DNA from: Tissierella sp. MB52-C2
GTDB lineage: Bacteria > Bacillota > Clostridia > Tissierellales > Tissierellaceae
Direction of reading: 5' to 3'
Length of the DNA: 64,000 nt
Assembly (NCBI RefSeq): GCF_030931715.1
Contig: NZ_CP133261.1
Location: 1,674,001 to 1,738,000, forward strand
In this document: positions 23,135 through 31,916 of the stretch, piece after piece
Position numbering within the stretch: the first letter of the stretch is position 1
Layout of the letters: each line of letters opens with the position of its first letter
Notes under the pieces: model-generated
Told to the model about the DNA's origin: nothing
Database searches by the model: none
Seen by the model: only the letters and a program-made list of their open reading frames with translations
Made by a program: the position numbers and the translations under genes

Positions 23135-23497
23135 TCATTGATTAAGTTTTTTATGCCTTATTATCTCAGAAAACAAACCGCTGAGAATTTTTACGAAACA
23201 ATCCAATTCTTCATCTTCTTCATTTTTCCTAAACTTTACTTCATCTTTATCTTCTATTATTCTTGTCAATTCTTCAAACGATATTTCTAAATAGTCAGAA
23301 ACTATATTGAGCATATCTACATCAAACATTATATTCCCTGATACTATATCGTTTATTATTGTATTATCTTTCAAGTTAAATGAATTTTTATACCTTTGAA
23401 ATAAGTCGCTTACATTATCATTTCGATCTTTCATTTTATTTTTCATTAATTTTCTTATCTCAGAGTCAGTATATGCAACCCTTCTATTTGTTTCCAT
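23135..23497 (-). CDS. Small HTH-like regulator / antitoxin candidate
   Basis: 120 aa. Residues 8-80 read as a diverged XRE-like five-helix domain: DSEIRKLMKNKMKDRNDNVS, then TIINDIVSGNIMFDVDMLNI, then SDYLEISFEELTRII. A charged linker and a short helix (FVKILSGLFSEIIRHKK) follow. It precedes the ImmA/IrrE-type gene, the order used by XRE-COG2856 regulatory pairs. The assignment rests on pattern rather than strong motif identity. Confidence 0.55.
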   Translation of the reverse strand: METNRRVAYTDSEIRKLMKNKMKDRNDNVSDLFQRYKNSFNLKDNTIINDIVSGNIMFDVDMLNIVSDYLEISFEELTRIIEDKDEVKFRKNEEDEELDCFVKILSGLFSEIIRHKKLNQ

Positions 23498-23509
23498 TAA
23501 AGCACCTCC

Positions 23510-25159
23510 TTAATTTAAACAATTTCCTATTTTGTTTAACGCTTTTAGGAATTCCTTTTCTTCCCTATAACTTAACTCTCTGAAGGTTTTATTATCATAA
23601 ATATGATATTTAAAATATGGAAACTTTTTACTATTATGTTTATAATCTATATTCAACTTCTTTACATCTTCTTTGAATTGACTATATTTAACATTATATA
23701 TTTTTGTATATAATACTAATCTATAAATATCTTCATGTTGCTTAATATCCATATTTAATCTATCTCCACGATTTTCAACTCTTATTTCTATACCATAGTA
23801 TGCCTTTAGTTCTTTATTTTTATTTAAAATTTTCTCATAATTATTAACTTTCTTATACAAGAATAATAATTGGTAGATTTGCTTTTTATACAAATCTTCA
23901 CTTTTATAAAATTTAGCAATTTTTTCTTGTAGTATAGTAGTTTGCTTATCTATATATTTAGCTTTTATTTCATTGGTATATATATTGCTAGTTATTTGTT
24001 GAGGCAGATTAGTAAATCCTAAAATACAACAATATATTGAATAAGCTATAAAAGTATTTGCTACTTTTTTGTTTTGTAGTATACTTCTTAATTCTTTATA
24101 GCCTTTTCTCTTTAATAAAACTAAGTATAAATTTTTTAATATATTTGAATCTATTTGGTCGTATTTTACATCAATATCGTTTTTTACAATTCCAAGATAT
24201 ATTTTTCTTATATCTTTCTTGAATTTTTCTATGGTTACATCTTGCCCTATATTAACAATAAGTTTTTCTACATAATCATTTGAAAATCTATCTTTTTCTA
24301 TAAAGTTTAATATAATTATATTATCATATATTAATTTTAATAACTCAATCTCTTCTTTAGTTAAAAACTCACTTAGAATTTTATTGTTTAATATTATTCT
24401 TCGATCCTCTTCATCTATGTCTATAATAAAGTTTATTCTACTATTTTTTTCTTTACTTTTTTCTTTTATTGCAAAGTTAAATATATTTTTAAAATACTTA
24501 TTATTTTTGTTTGTTTTTATTAAATTCTGTAAATTTTCTAGAAATAAATATTTATCTAAGTCGTCCGAATAAAGAAGTCTATCATTATCTAATGTTATCC
24601 CGTGATACAGCCCCTTTAAAGTGTCAAAAAAATTATCATTATCCATTTCATTTTTTATATAATTTTCATCATAAATATTATCCCTTTCAAGGAAACTTTT
24701 ACTTTTTATATAACTGCTATCCTTCTTGAATTGCAGGGATTTTATTTTTTTAATCTTTCTTATATATTTCAGCGTTTCTTTAGTTTCTAATGCATAAATA
24801 GCCCCTTTTATTGTTTTGTTCATATTAGATATATCTTCAAAACGTATACTTACATTGTCTAAGTTAAAATATATGGTTTTATAGCATATATATATATTAT
24901 TATTAATTTTTATTAATTCATTTACTTTCTTATTTATTTCAAAAATAACAAGATGTTCTGATAAGTTACTATTGGCATCTATTGACACTTTAGGCCTATT
25001 TCTATATAACAGAATAGCATTTTCAAGAATTTCATTATTTAATTCATAATATATATTTGTTCCGAAATTTCTATTTTTATAAAACTTTTTCGGGGATATA
25101 CTTCCTGTTGAAAATATATTATTAAAATTTAATGATGATGTTACTAAATAAAATTTCAT
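23510..25159 (-). CDS. 549-aa protein of unknown family, core of the five-gene operon
   Basis: No recognised domain. The N-terminus is distinctive: MKFYLVTSSLNFNNIFSTGS, then ISPKKFYKNRNFG, then a beta-rich stretch (SEHLVIFEINKKVNELIKIN). A long Lys/Asn/Ile-rich helical region fills about residues 150-450, with no membrane helix and no Walker or nuclease motif. The C-terminus has KFPYFKYHIYDNKTFRELSY. AT content seems higher than in the flanking core genes. Its placement 15 bases after a UvrD-like helicase and before an HTH/protease/PIN trio suggests it is the specificity or sensor component of one system. Confidence 0.6.
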   Translation of the reverse strand: MKFYLVTSSLNFNNIFSTGSISPKKFYKNRNFGTNIYYELNNEILENAILLYRNRPKVSIDANSNLSEHLVIFEINKKVNELIKINNNIYICYKTIYFNLDNVSIRFEDISNMNKTIKGAIYALETKETLKYIRKIKKIKSLQFKKDSSYIKSKSFLERDNIYDENYIKNEMDNDNFFDTLKGLYHGITLDNDRLLYSDDLDKYLFLENLQNLIKTNKNNKYFKNIFNFAIKEKSKEKNSRINFIIDIDEEDRRIILNNKILSEFLTKEEIELLKLIYDNIIILNFIEKDRFSNDYVEKLIVNIGQDVTIEKFKKDIRKIYLGIVKNDIDVKYDQIDSNILKNLYLVLLKRKGYKELRSILQNKKVANTFIAYSIYCCILGFTNLPQQITSNIYTNEIKAKYIDKQTTILQEKIAKFYKSEDLYKKQIYQLLFLYKKVNNYEKILNKNKELKAYYGIEIRVENRGDRLNMDIKQHEDIYRLVLYTKIYNVKYSQFKEDVKKLNIDYKHNSKKFPYFKYHIYDNKTFRELSYREEKEFLKALNKIGNCLN

Positions 25160-25174
25160 ATAAACTCCCCTAAC

Positions 25175-26263
25175 TTAAATATATCTTTCTTTATATTTCC
25201 TTATTTCTTTCATAGCATCATTTTGAGTATCTTCATAATAAGTTAAATATAAATTCTCATTTGTTCTTGTTGTAGCTACATAAAATGCTCTCCTAAACTG
25301 TTCAGGAATGAAATTCTCTATCTGATTGCAACTAGGTATAAAAACATCCTTAAACTCTAACCCTTTTGAACTATGAAATGTCATTATTTTAGGTAAGTCT
25401 GTTTCAAAGTTCAAGTTATCAGATAGTTTTCCTGACTTTGTCTCTATTAAAAACTCTTTATCTATCTCTTTAAATATATCACTAGCTGTATCTACGTCTT
25501 CATTTTTAGGATACAAAACAACTACATCTTTTAAGCCTTTATCTATTATAGTATTATAGATATATAATATCTCTTCTTTTTTATCAGACAATTTATTTAT
25601 GGTGATAGTTCCTATATTGTTTTTACATTTTTCCACAAGGTCTCCACTTCCACTTACAATCATTTCCGAAAACTTCATAACTTCCCTTGGAACTCTATAG
25701 TTATGCTCTAGCTTTATATGATCAACATCTGATTCAAATACCCGTTCTTTTATCTCATCAATACTTATTCCAGTTTCAATTCTATAGTATATCTGTTGAG
25801 CATCATCACCGAACAAAATTACTCCCTTTTTAGCAGCACCTACTAGCTTTTTTAATATTCTCTCTGGTACATCCTGAACCTCATCCACTATTACATAATC
25901 ATAAAAGTTGTCTTTTATCTTTTCTTTTATATTCTCTTTTTTTAATTTCTCGATATATAATATATCAGCTTGTCCTAAACTTGACTTTAATAGTTCACTT
26001 ATTCCAGACTCGATATACTCTTTTAACGTACTAGTAAATACTACAAAAAGTACATTTTCATTATTTCCTTCAATTGTTCTGTGTAATCTATGTAAGGCCA
26101 ATAACGTTTTTCCACTTCCAGCACTGCCTTCTGCTATTAATTTACTGCTCTTAGAATATAACATATATCTCTGGTTGTCATCTAGTTCTGATTCGGGCAT
26201 AAACCATTTTTCCTTCTTTTCTATATCTTTTCTAAGCTCTTCAAGAACGCTAGGATCTATCAT
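25175..26263 (-). CDS. Short UvrD/Rep-like superfamily 1 helicase
   Basis: 362 aa; start ATG 26261-26263 behind GGAGGGGGAAAA. Motifs in order: Walker A EGSAGSGKTLLA, a Walker B region YVIVDEVQDVPE, GDDAQQIYY (motif III), HNYRVPREV (motif IV), MTFHSSKGLEFKDVFI (motif V) and FYVATTRTNENLYL (motif VI). It is half the length of PcrA, so the 1B/2B accessory domains are reduced, as in the compact helicases of defence systems such as Gabija (GajB). First gene of the operon, transcribed away from the integrase. An ATPase that senses or unwinds nucleic acid is expected. Confidence 0.82.
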   Translation of the reverse strand: MIDPSVLEELRKDIEKKEKWFMPESELDDNQRYMLYSKSSKLIAEGSAGSGKTLLALHRLHRTIEGNNENVLFVVFTSTLKEYIESGISELLKSSLGQADILYIEKLKKENIKEKIKDNFYDYVIVDEVQDVPERILKKLVGAAKKGVILFGDDAQQIYYRIETGISIDEIKERVFESDVDHIKLEHNYRVPREVMKFSEMIVSGSGDLVEKCKNNIGTITINKLSDKKEEILYIYNTIIDKGLKDVVVLYPKNEDVDTASDIFKEIDKEFLIETKSGKLSDNLNFETDLPKIMTFHSSKGLEFKDVFIPSCNQIENFIPEQFRRAFYVATTRTNENLYLTYYEDTQNDAMKEIRKYKERYI

Positions 26264-26287
26264 TTTTCCCCCTCCACCTTTTACCAT

Positions 26288-26329
26288 ATTATACCATTTG
26301 CTTACATATTAACCTATTTATGCTATAAT
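26288..26329. promoter_or_regulatory. Divergent promoters for the helicase operon and integrase
   Basis: Minus strand: extended -10 TGGTATAAT with TATAAT at 26288-26293. Plus strand: TTACAT (26302-26307), 16 bases, TATAAT (26324-26329). The 100-base spacer between the two starts is otherwise empty. Confidence 0.6.
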
Positions 26330-26363
26330 ATCAAGAAAACACATGTTTTGGAGGGATAAATAA

Positions 26364-28100
26364 ATGAAAGAAAGGCAAATGAAAATAATACCTGGTGCTC
26401 CTTTGGCAGCTATATACACTAGAAAATCTAGAGCTACAGAGATGGGAGAATCTATAGAAAATCAAATTGCTAGATGTATTGCATTATGTGATTACAAAGG
26501 ATGGGGATATATAGTTTACGTAGATTATGACTACTCTGGAAAAGATACGGATAGACCAGATTTCTTTGAGATGATGAAAAAAGTTAGGAATAATGAATTT
26601 GATTATGTAGTTGTATATCATATTTATAGATTTGCTAGAAATATGAAAGATTTTACTATTCTAATGGATGAGTTTCAAGAGTTAGAAGTTGGATTTACAA
26701 GCATAAGTCAAGACTTTGATACCTCTACTCCAACAGGTCGAGCTGCTATGTACATGACAGCAGTTTTTGGTCAACTAGGTAGAGAAGATACCGCCATGCA
26801 AGTAAGAGATAATATGATCTATCTTGCCGAAAAAGGTAGATGGAATGGTGGCCCCGTTCCATACGGATTTGATACTTATTCAGAATTAGTAGAGTATAGG
26901 GATGGCGAAGGAAATAAAAAAATTACTTATTTGATAGAAAATGAAGGAGAGTCAGCTTTTATAAAAAAGTTCGCTGAATGGTATCTTGAAACTAATGGCT
27001 CTATTAGAGGTAATGTCACGAAGGCAAATGAATTAGGTTATAGGACTAAACGAGGTGCTTATTGGAATTCAAGTCAAATGTCAAGAATACTTCAAAATCC
27101 TCTATACTGTATTGCAGATGAAGATTCATATGAATATTTTAAGGATAATTTTACTGGTATTTTTTCAGACAAAGCTAGGAAGAAAGAAAACTGGAACGGC
27201 ACCCATGGACTAATGTTTTATAATAGAAGAAAGCCATATAAGAAAACATCAAGACTTAGAGATGAAACAGAATGGATTTTAAGCATTGGAGAGCATAAAG
27301 GGTTTATTCCTGGAGAAACTTTTGCAAAAATACAGCATAAATTGAGTAAGAATAAAAGCCAACCTCCACGAACAGGACAAAGTATAAGATCTCCTCTGGT
27401 TGGATTAGTCAGATGTGGTAGGTGTAATTCTGCAATGTCTATTTTTGGTTCTCATAAAACAAGCGATAAATCCAAAGGATACTATCATTACTTTAGATGT
27501 CTCACTAGAGAAATAAAGTCTAAAATTTTATGCGACAATAGCAATGTAAGAGCCGATATTCTAGAAGACTTAGTCCTATCTAATATATTTGCTTTAATAG
27601 ACAATGAAAACTCTTTAAAATCGATTTTAGAGGCTACAAACAACGATATAGAAGATAAGCGTACTCCTCTTATGTCAAAAGCAAATAAATTAAAATCAGA
27701 TCTAAGTAATATTGATTCTGAAATCAATAACTTGGTAGATGCATTATCAAAAAACATCCTTCCCGAACTCATGATAAAAAGAAAATACAAGGACCTTGAA
27801 AATAAAAAAATCGAGGTTAGAAATGAGCTAGAAAAAATCAATATTGAATTGAGCAATAATTATTATGAAGATAAATTCGATATTGATACAGTAAAGAAAT
27901 ATATTAAGAATTTAAAACATAATTATAAAGACTTAAGTTTTGAGCAAAAAAAAGAACTCCTTAACAGTATAGTTAAAGAAGTTTCTATGGATAGAAATAA
28001 AGTTAAGCTGACATTGTACTTTTTACCTGGGAAATCACTTCAAGAATATAATGACCTTGCTCTTTGCTCCCACATGGACAAGGATTTAGGCTGGCGATGA
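26364..28100 (+). CDS. int: Large serine recombinase, prophage integrase
   Basis: 578 aa; ATG behind TTGGAGGGATAAATAA. The resolvase domain starts [20 protein letters not shown] with the nucleophile in YTRKS, and includes [14 protein letters not shown] and [18 protein letters not shown]. The recombinase domain has [11 protein letters not shown] and [10 protein letters not shown] zinc ribbon ([11 protein letters not shown] ... [10 protein letters not shown]) and a long coiled coil ([20 protein letters not shown]) follow, the usual order for phage-type integrases. The last codons lie antisense to comM, so the C-terminal residues [15 protein letters not shown] come partly from host DNA across the attachment site. 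It drives insertion into comM; excision would need a directionality factor not seen here. Confidence 0.95.
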   Translation: MKERQMKIIPGAPLAAIYTRKSRATEMGESIENQIARCIALCDYKGWGYIVYVDYDYSGKDTDRPDFFEMMKKVRNNEFDYVVVYHIYRFARNMKDFTILMDEFQELEVGFTSISQDFDTSTPTGRAAMYMTAVFGQLGREDTAMQVRDNMIYLAEKGRWNGGPVPYGFDTYSELVEYRDGEGNKKITYLIENEGESAFIKKFAEWYLETNGSIRGNVTKANELGYRTKRGAYWNSSQMSRILQNPLYCIADEDSYEYFKDNFTGIFSDKARKKENWNGTHGLMFYNRRKPYKKTSRLRDETEWILSIGEHKGFIPGETFAKIQHKLSKNKSQPPRTGQSIRSPLVGLVRCGRCNSAMSIFGSHKTSDKSKGYYHYFRCLTREIKSKILCDNSNVRADILEDLVLSNIFALIDNENSLKSILEATNNDIEDKRTPLMSKANKLKSDLSNIDSEINNLVDALSKNILPELMIKRKYKDLENKKIEVRNELEKINIELSNNYYEDKFDIDTVKKYIKNLKHNYKDLSFEQKKELLNSIVKEVSMDRNKVKLTLYFLPGKSLQEYNDLALCSHMDKDLGWR

Positions 28101-29130
28101 ACATAAACTTGGCGGGATAAGTCAAACTAGCACTTGTCCTTGAAATAGTAACAATTCCATCTTCCAATGGTTGGCGTAATACCTCCAATACCTTTTTAGG
28201 AAATTCAGGCAATTCATCTAAAAATAAAACTCCATTGTGTGCCAATGATACTTCACCAGGTTTTGGCACTCTGCCACCACCTATTAAAGATATGGCTGAT
28301 GCTGTATGATGAGGAGATCTAAAAGGTGGATCTTTAACTAAAGAATTAGGGGGCAAAAGTCCTGATATGCTATAGATATTAGTTACTTCTATTGATTCTT
28401 CAAATGATAATTCAGGCATTATAGTAGGTAGTCTTTTGGCTGCCATGGTTTTTCCAGCCCCAGGCGGCCCTATTATAAGCATATTATGTGACCCGGCAGC
28501 AGCTACTTCTAAGGCTCTTTTTAAGCCTGCCTGTCCTTTAATGTCAGAAAAATCTAAAAAATGATTATCATCATTTGGATTTATTAATTCTTTTTCTCTT
28601 ATATATGGATTTATATGTAATTCATTATTTAAAAAGTCCACTACATCTTTTAAATTTTTTATGGGTATTATTTCCATATCTTCTATAACACTGCACTCAT
28701 CTTTATTTTCATATGGAACTATACACTTAGAAATATTCCATTTCCTCATGGCAATTACCATCGGTAATGCACCCTGAACTGGATTTAATTTTCCATCTAA
28801 TGAAAGTTCTCCAATAAAAATTGTATTATTAATGTCAAACTCTGATATAATCCCAGATGACTTTAAAATGCCTACGGCAATTGCTAAATCCATCTGCGAG
28901 CCTTCTTTTTTTAAATTAGCTGGTGCTAAGTTAATTGTAATTCTACTTAAAGGAAATTCATATCCACTATTTTTTATAGCTGTTCTGACACGTTCCTTAG
29001 ATTCTTTTATAGATGTGTCCGGTAATCCAACTATATTAAAGACTGGAAGTCCTCTTGATAAATCAGTTTCAACTTCCACAATATTTCCATTTAGTCCCTG
29101 TAATACGCAAGTATTAATCTTTGAATACAT
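28003..29130 (-). pseudogene. comM: ComM/YifB AAA+ ATPase, 3'-truncated by the prophage
   Basis: Start ATG 29128-29130 behind AGAGGTGTTTATT (a longer frame lacks a signal). 375 codons of about 505 remain. The N-terminal ribosomal S5-like fold ([18 protein letters not shown]) and the AAA+ core with Walker [14 protein letters not shown] and Walker [14 protein letters not shown] are intact. Sequence after LNPCPCG is phage-encoded, so sensor 2 and the C-terminal domain are missing. ComM is a hexameric helicase promoting branch migration of incoming single-stranded DNA in natural transformation; this allele should be inactive until excision restores it. Confidence 0.92.
28060..28090. other. Attachment site junction (attR or attL) inside comM
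   Basis: On the minus strand, comM codons for [11 protein letters not shown] end at about 28069, after which the reading frame continues 22 codons with no family resemblance. The core should lie within CACATGGACAAGGATTT or its left edge. The exact crossover dinucleotide cannot be fixed without the other end. Confidence 0.7.
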
Positions 29131-29204
29131 AATAAACACCTCTTCTATATGTAATTATGTTATTACCTGGGTAATGGCGAAAATATGCATTTTTCTAAGT
29201 TTAA

Positions 29205-29558
29205 TCAACAAAAAGAATTCTCAATATGATTTATTCTTAATTCTGGTGTCAAATATACTTCTATTATGTCATATCTCATCTGATAGTTTAACAATTTATT
29301 TTGCTTCATATATAAATGAGAACAATAAATAATCTTTTCTTGTTTCTTTCTATTAACGGCTTCGTATGCATAACCAAACTTCACACTTGTCCTTGTCTTA
29401 ACTTCAATGAAAACTAATATATCCTTATCTAAAGCAATTATATCTATTTCTCCAATTTTATTCCTATAATTTAAATTTAAAATATTATAGCCCTTTGCAA
29501 CAAGGTATTCCTTAGCTGTTAATTCTCCTTGTCTACCTTTGTCTATATTATTTCCCAT
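29205..29558 (-). CDS. yraN: YraN/UPF0102 family protein, PD-(D/E)XK fold
   Basis: 117 aa from ATG 29556-29558 (AGAGGTAGAGAAT upstream), overlapping the ylqH-like stop. GRQGELTAKEYLVAKGYNIL, GEIDIIALDKDILVFIEVKT and the RYDIIEV tail are the family signature; GEIDII...EVKT is a PD-(D/E)XK core without demonstrated nuclease activity. It sits between ylqH and comM as in many Firmicutes. Function remains unclear. Confidence 0.9.
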   Translation of the reverse strand: MGNNIDKGRQGELTAKEYLVAKGYNILNLNYRNKIGEIDIIALDKDILVFIEVKTRTSVKFGYAYEAVNRKKQEKIIYCSHLYMKQNKLLNYQMRYDIIEVYLTPELRINHIENSFC

Positions 29559-29835
29559 ATTCTCTACCTCTTTGAGCATCTAAATTATATATATAAAAGA
29601 TTATCTCTGCAACAGCATCATATAACTCTTCAGGAATAGTTTCATTTAACTCAAGTCCCATAAGGTTTTCAACTAAGTTTTCGTCTTTGTAGATGGTAAT
29701 ATCTTCCTCTATTCCTTTTTCTATTATCTTTTCTGCAACAAGATTTTGCCCCTTGGCTATAACTCTCGGAGCTATCTCTTCCTTATTATAGGATAATGCA
29801 ACAGCCTTATTTTGAATCTTTTTCTCTTTTTTCAT
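29548..29835 (-). CDS. ylqH: YlqH-like protein, FlhB C-terminal-domain homologue
   Basis: 95 aa. KAVALSYNKEEIAPRVIAKG followed by ENLVENLMGLELNETIPEEL is the cytoplasmic FlhB/EscU C-terminal domain, without the membrane part and with the NPTH cleavage motif not preserved. Free-standing copies lie beside rnhB and yraN in Firmicutes. A role in flagellar export is suggested for the family; no flagellar operon is in this window. Confidence 0.82.
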   Translation of the reverse strand: MKKEKKIQNKAVALSYNKEEIAPRVIAKGQNLVAEKIIEKGIEEDITIYKDENLVENLMGLELNETIPEELYDAVAEIIFYIYNLDAQRGREYGK

Positions 29836-29839
29836 AGCA

Positions 29840-31276
29840 TTACACCTTTAAATCTAAGATATAGGTTGGAACTGGATTAGGAATTATAGTATCTATTATT
29901 TCTATATTATCATCTATAATAAATTCAACCCTGTCTAGACTATAACCTATTGATTGAATTTTTTCAACCAAATGTTGTTCAGTTGATTTAAATAATTCTA
30001 AATCTTTCCTCTTTACGTTTATTTTTATATAAAGATTATTAGATGATAATTCGCAAGATACCTTAATATTTCCAAGATTATGAGTTTCAAGGTTTATAAA
30101 TATATTAATTTTATCATTATTTCTTTTTTTTCTTTTATCTTCCTTTATTAATGTTATTATTCCATCTAAATTTCTTTTTTCATAATTAATTGGAAAAAAG
30201 ACAAATGATAAATCTCTATTAATTTCATTTAAAAAATCGATTTTGCTTTCTAATCTATTTAAATCTTCTCTTAATTGTAAATCTGAATCGTTTTTTAAAT
30301 TGTTAATAATTTTTTGTAACTCTACTACTCTTTCATCCTTAATTAAGTTAATATTCTTTAGTATATTATCTTCATAAGACATAGCTTTAGCTTTGGTAAG
30401 CTCAGGAGACTTTATTTTACTCAATATATTATCAATCTCTTTAAAGTCTTTTGAAAATTCAATAGGGTCTTCATTGAAGTCTCTTATATTTTTGATATTA
30501 TTTAATGAAGATTTTATATTGTTCTTTAAAAAGAAAGTAATTATTTTTATATCTTCATCAGAAAAATCTATATCAATATTATTTATTATGCTTTCTTCTG
30601 TCCCCTTTATTATACTTAATTTAGGTTGATTTTCCATAAGGACTTTAGATTCGTTTCCCATGAAGTTCTTGATTTGCTGACTTATATCCCTATATTCTTT
30701 AAATTCATCTTTATCTATAATCAAAAAGGATTTTATATCCATTTTTTCCACAGAAATATCATTATCTTCTGCTAAACTTTCATTTAAATTTGTTGAATTT
30801 AATAAAATAACCTTATCATCTTCTTTTAAATTTGACAGTTGGTATAGTTTGTCTAATGTTTTTATGCAATAATTTAAGTTTTTTTCAGTTATGGGAATAT
30901 TATATTTCATCAAACTTTTTACAATTTCAATGGATTCTTTAGTCTCTTTTATATTTAGACCTTTTAAAAGCTTTATAATAGAATCATTTTCTTTCTTATG
31001 GATTGATTTATATGATATGAGCTCTTCCTGAACTAAAGGTTTTAATTGAACCTTATTATCATCAGATGATTTAACTAAAAATGATACTTCATCATCTAAT
31101 TTTATATTTAAATCTGTTTCTAGATTTGCTTCAAATGTCCCATAGTTTTTAATATCAATAATTATATTTTTTCCCAGTATATCTACAATCTTTCCCTCTA
31201 AAATATTTCCTTCTTTAAACATATCTTCTTTATTTTTTAAAATTATATTATTTAACAAGAGACTTTGGATTTTCAA
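29840..31276 (-). CDS. Large protein at the ylqG position, FliK-like C-terminus
   Basis: 478 aa, in the place of B. subtilis ylqG between ylqH and rnhB. An N-terminal beta domain (ILEGKIVDILGKNIIIDIKN) is followed by a long, low-complexity helical middle with high Asn/Lys/Asp. The C-terminal 90 residues (FINLETHNLGNIKVSCELSS, LYIKINVKRKDLELFKSTEQ) resemble the hook-length control (Flg_hook) domain. A secretion- or flagellum-linked role fits the FlhB-like neighbour five bases downstream, but is not established. Confidence 0.65.
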   Translation of the reverse strand: MKIQSLLLNNIILKNKEDMFKEGNILEGKIVDILGKNIIIDIKNYGTFEANLETDLNIKLDDEVSFLVKSSDDNKVQLKPLVQEELISYKSIHKKENDSIIKLLKGLNIKETKESIEIVKSLMKYNIPITEKNLNYCIKTLDKLYQLSNLKEDDKVILLNSTNLNESLAEDNDISVEKMDIKSFLIIDKDEFKEYRDISQQIKNFMGNESKVLMENQPKLSIIKGTEESIINNIDIDFSDEDIKIITFFLKNNIKSSLNNIKNIRDFNEDPIEFSKDFKEIDNILSKIKSPELTKAKAMSYEDNILKNINLIKDERVVELQKIINNLKNDSDLQLREDLNRLESKIDFLNEINRDLSFVFFPINYEKRNLDGIITLIKEDKRKKRNNDKINIFINLETHNLGNIKVSCELSSNNLYIKINVKRKDLELFKSTEQHLVEKIQSIGYSLDRVEFIIDDNIEIIDTIIPNPVPTYILDLKV

Positions 31277-31296
31277 TTAAATCCCCCTTTTTAAAC

Positions 31297-31905
31297 CTAC
31301 TTTAATATATTTTTTAAAAATGTCATTCTGTGGATAGGTGATGGTCCTAGGTTTTGTAAACACTCTCTATGTTCCTTAGTACCATATCCCTTATGTTTTT
31401 TTAAATTATATCCCTCAAATTCTTTATCCCATTCTATACATAATCTATCTCTAAAGACTTTAGCTACTATAGATGCACAAGCTATTCCATGAGATTTATC
31501 GTCTCCCTTTACAATAGATTCTTGAGGTATATTCAGATCAACCTTTTCTGCATCAATAAGTAGAAAATCTGGATCTATCTTATTTCCTTCTTTATCTTTC
31601 AGATTTTCCACTGCATATTTCATAGCCAAACGAGTAGCTTCTTTTATATTAATCTCATCTATTATACTAGAGTTTACTCTGCCAATGCCACAGGCTATAG
31701 CTTTAGATAGTATTTCATCATATAAAATATCACGTTTTTTTTCAGAAAGTTTTTTAGAATCCTTTACTCCATTGATTATTATCCCATGTGGCATTATTAT
31801 TGCACAGGCAACCACATCCCCAGCTAAGCAACCTCTACCTACTTCATCTATACAAGCAATATTTTCATATCTTAATAATTCATCTTTACGTTCAAATTCT
31901 ATCAC
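31297..31905 (-). CDS. rnhB: Ribonuclease HII
   Basis: 202 aa. Catalytic acids are in IACIDEVGRGCLAGDVVACA and DFLLIDAEKVD; KGDDKSHGIACASIVAKVFRD is the family core. It removes RNA from RNA-DNA hybrids, including misincorporated ribonucleotides. GCLAGDV instead of the more common GPLAGPV is a minor variant. It lies 11 bases downstream of rbgA. Confidence 0.95.
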   Translation of the reverse strand: MIEFERKDELLRYENIACIDEVGRGCLAGDVVACAIIMPHGIIINGVKDSKKLSEKKRDILYDEILSKAIACGIGRVNSSIIDEINIKEATRLAMKYAVENLKDKEGNKIDPDFLLIDAEKVDLNIPQESIVKGDDKSHGIACASIVAKVFRDRLCIEWDKEFEGYNLKKHKGYGTKEHRECLQNLGPSPIHRMTFLKNILK

Positions 31906-31916
31906 AACTATCTCTC

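Larger units (their letters stand above)
1..28080. mobile_element. Prophage or phage-derived element (right part) integrated in comM
   Basis: The block holds a large serine recombinase at its right end, a CI/Cro/ImmA immunity region, DnaD-like, RecU, ParB-like and ArpU/DUF1492-like phage genes and a small-terminase-like start at the left edge. The right boundary is placed at about 28060-28090, where the comM reading frame stops matching its family directly after the NPCPCG motif. The left boundary, with the other half of comM and the structural and lysis genes, lies outside the window. Many genes use TTG or GTG starts with strong ribosome binding sites. Whether the element is still mobile cannot be judged from this part alone. 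Confidence 0.93.

Noticed and set aside
25908-26312. Plus-strand open frame opposite the helicase gene
   Set aside because: Composition and position show it is the antisense shadow of the helicase, which has all superfamily 1 motifs.
29840-31276. Low-complexity protein as phage cargo
   Set aside because: It lies on the host side of the attachment site, at the conserved ylqG position between ylqH and rnhB.
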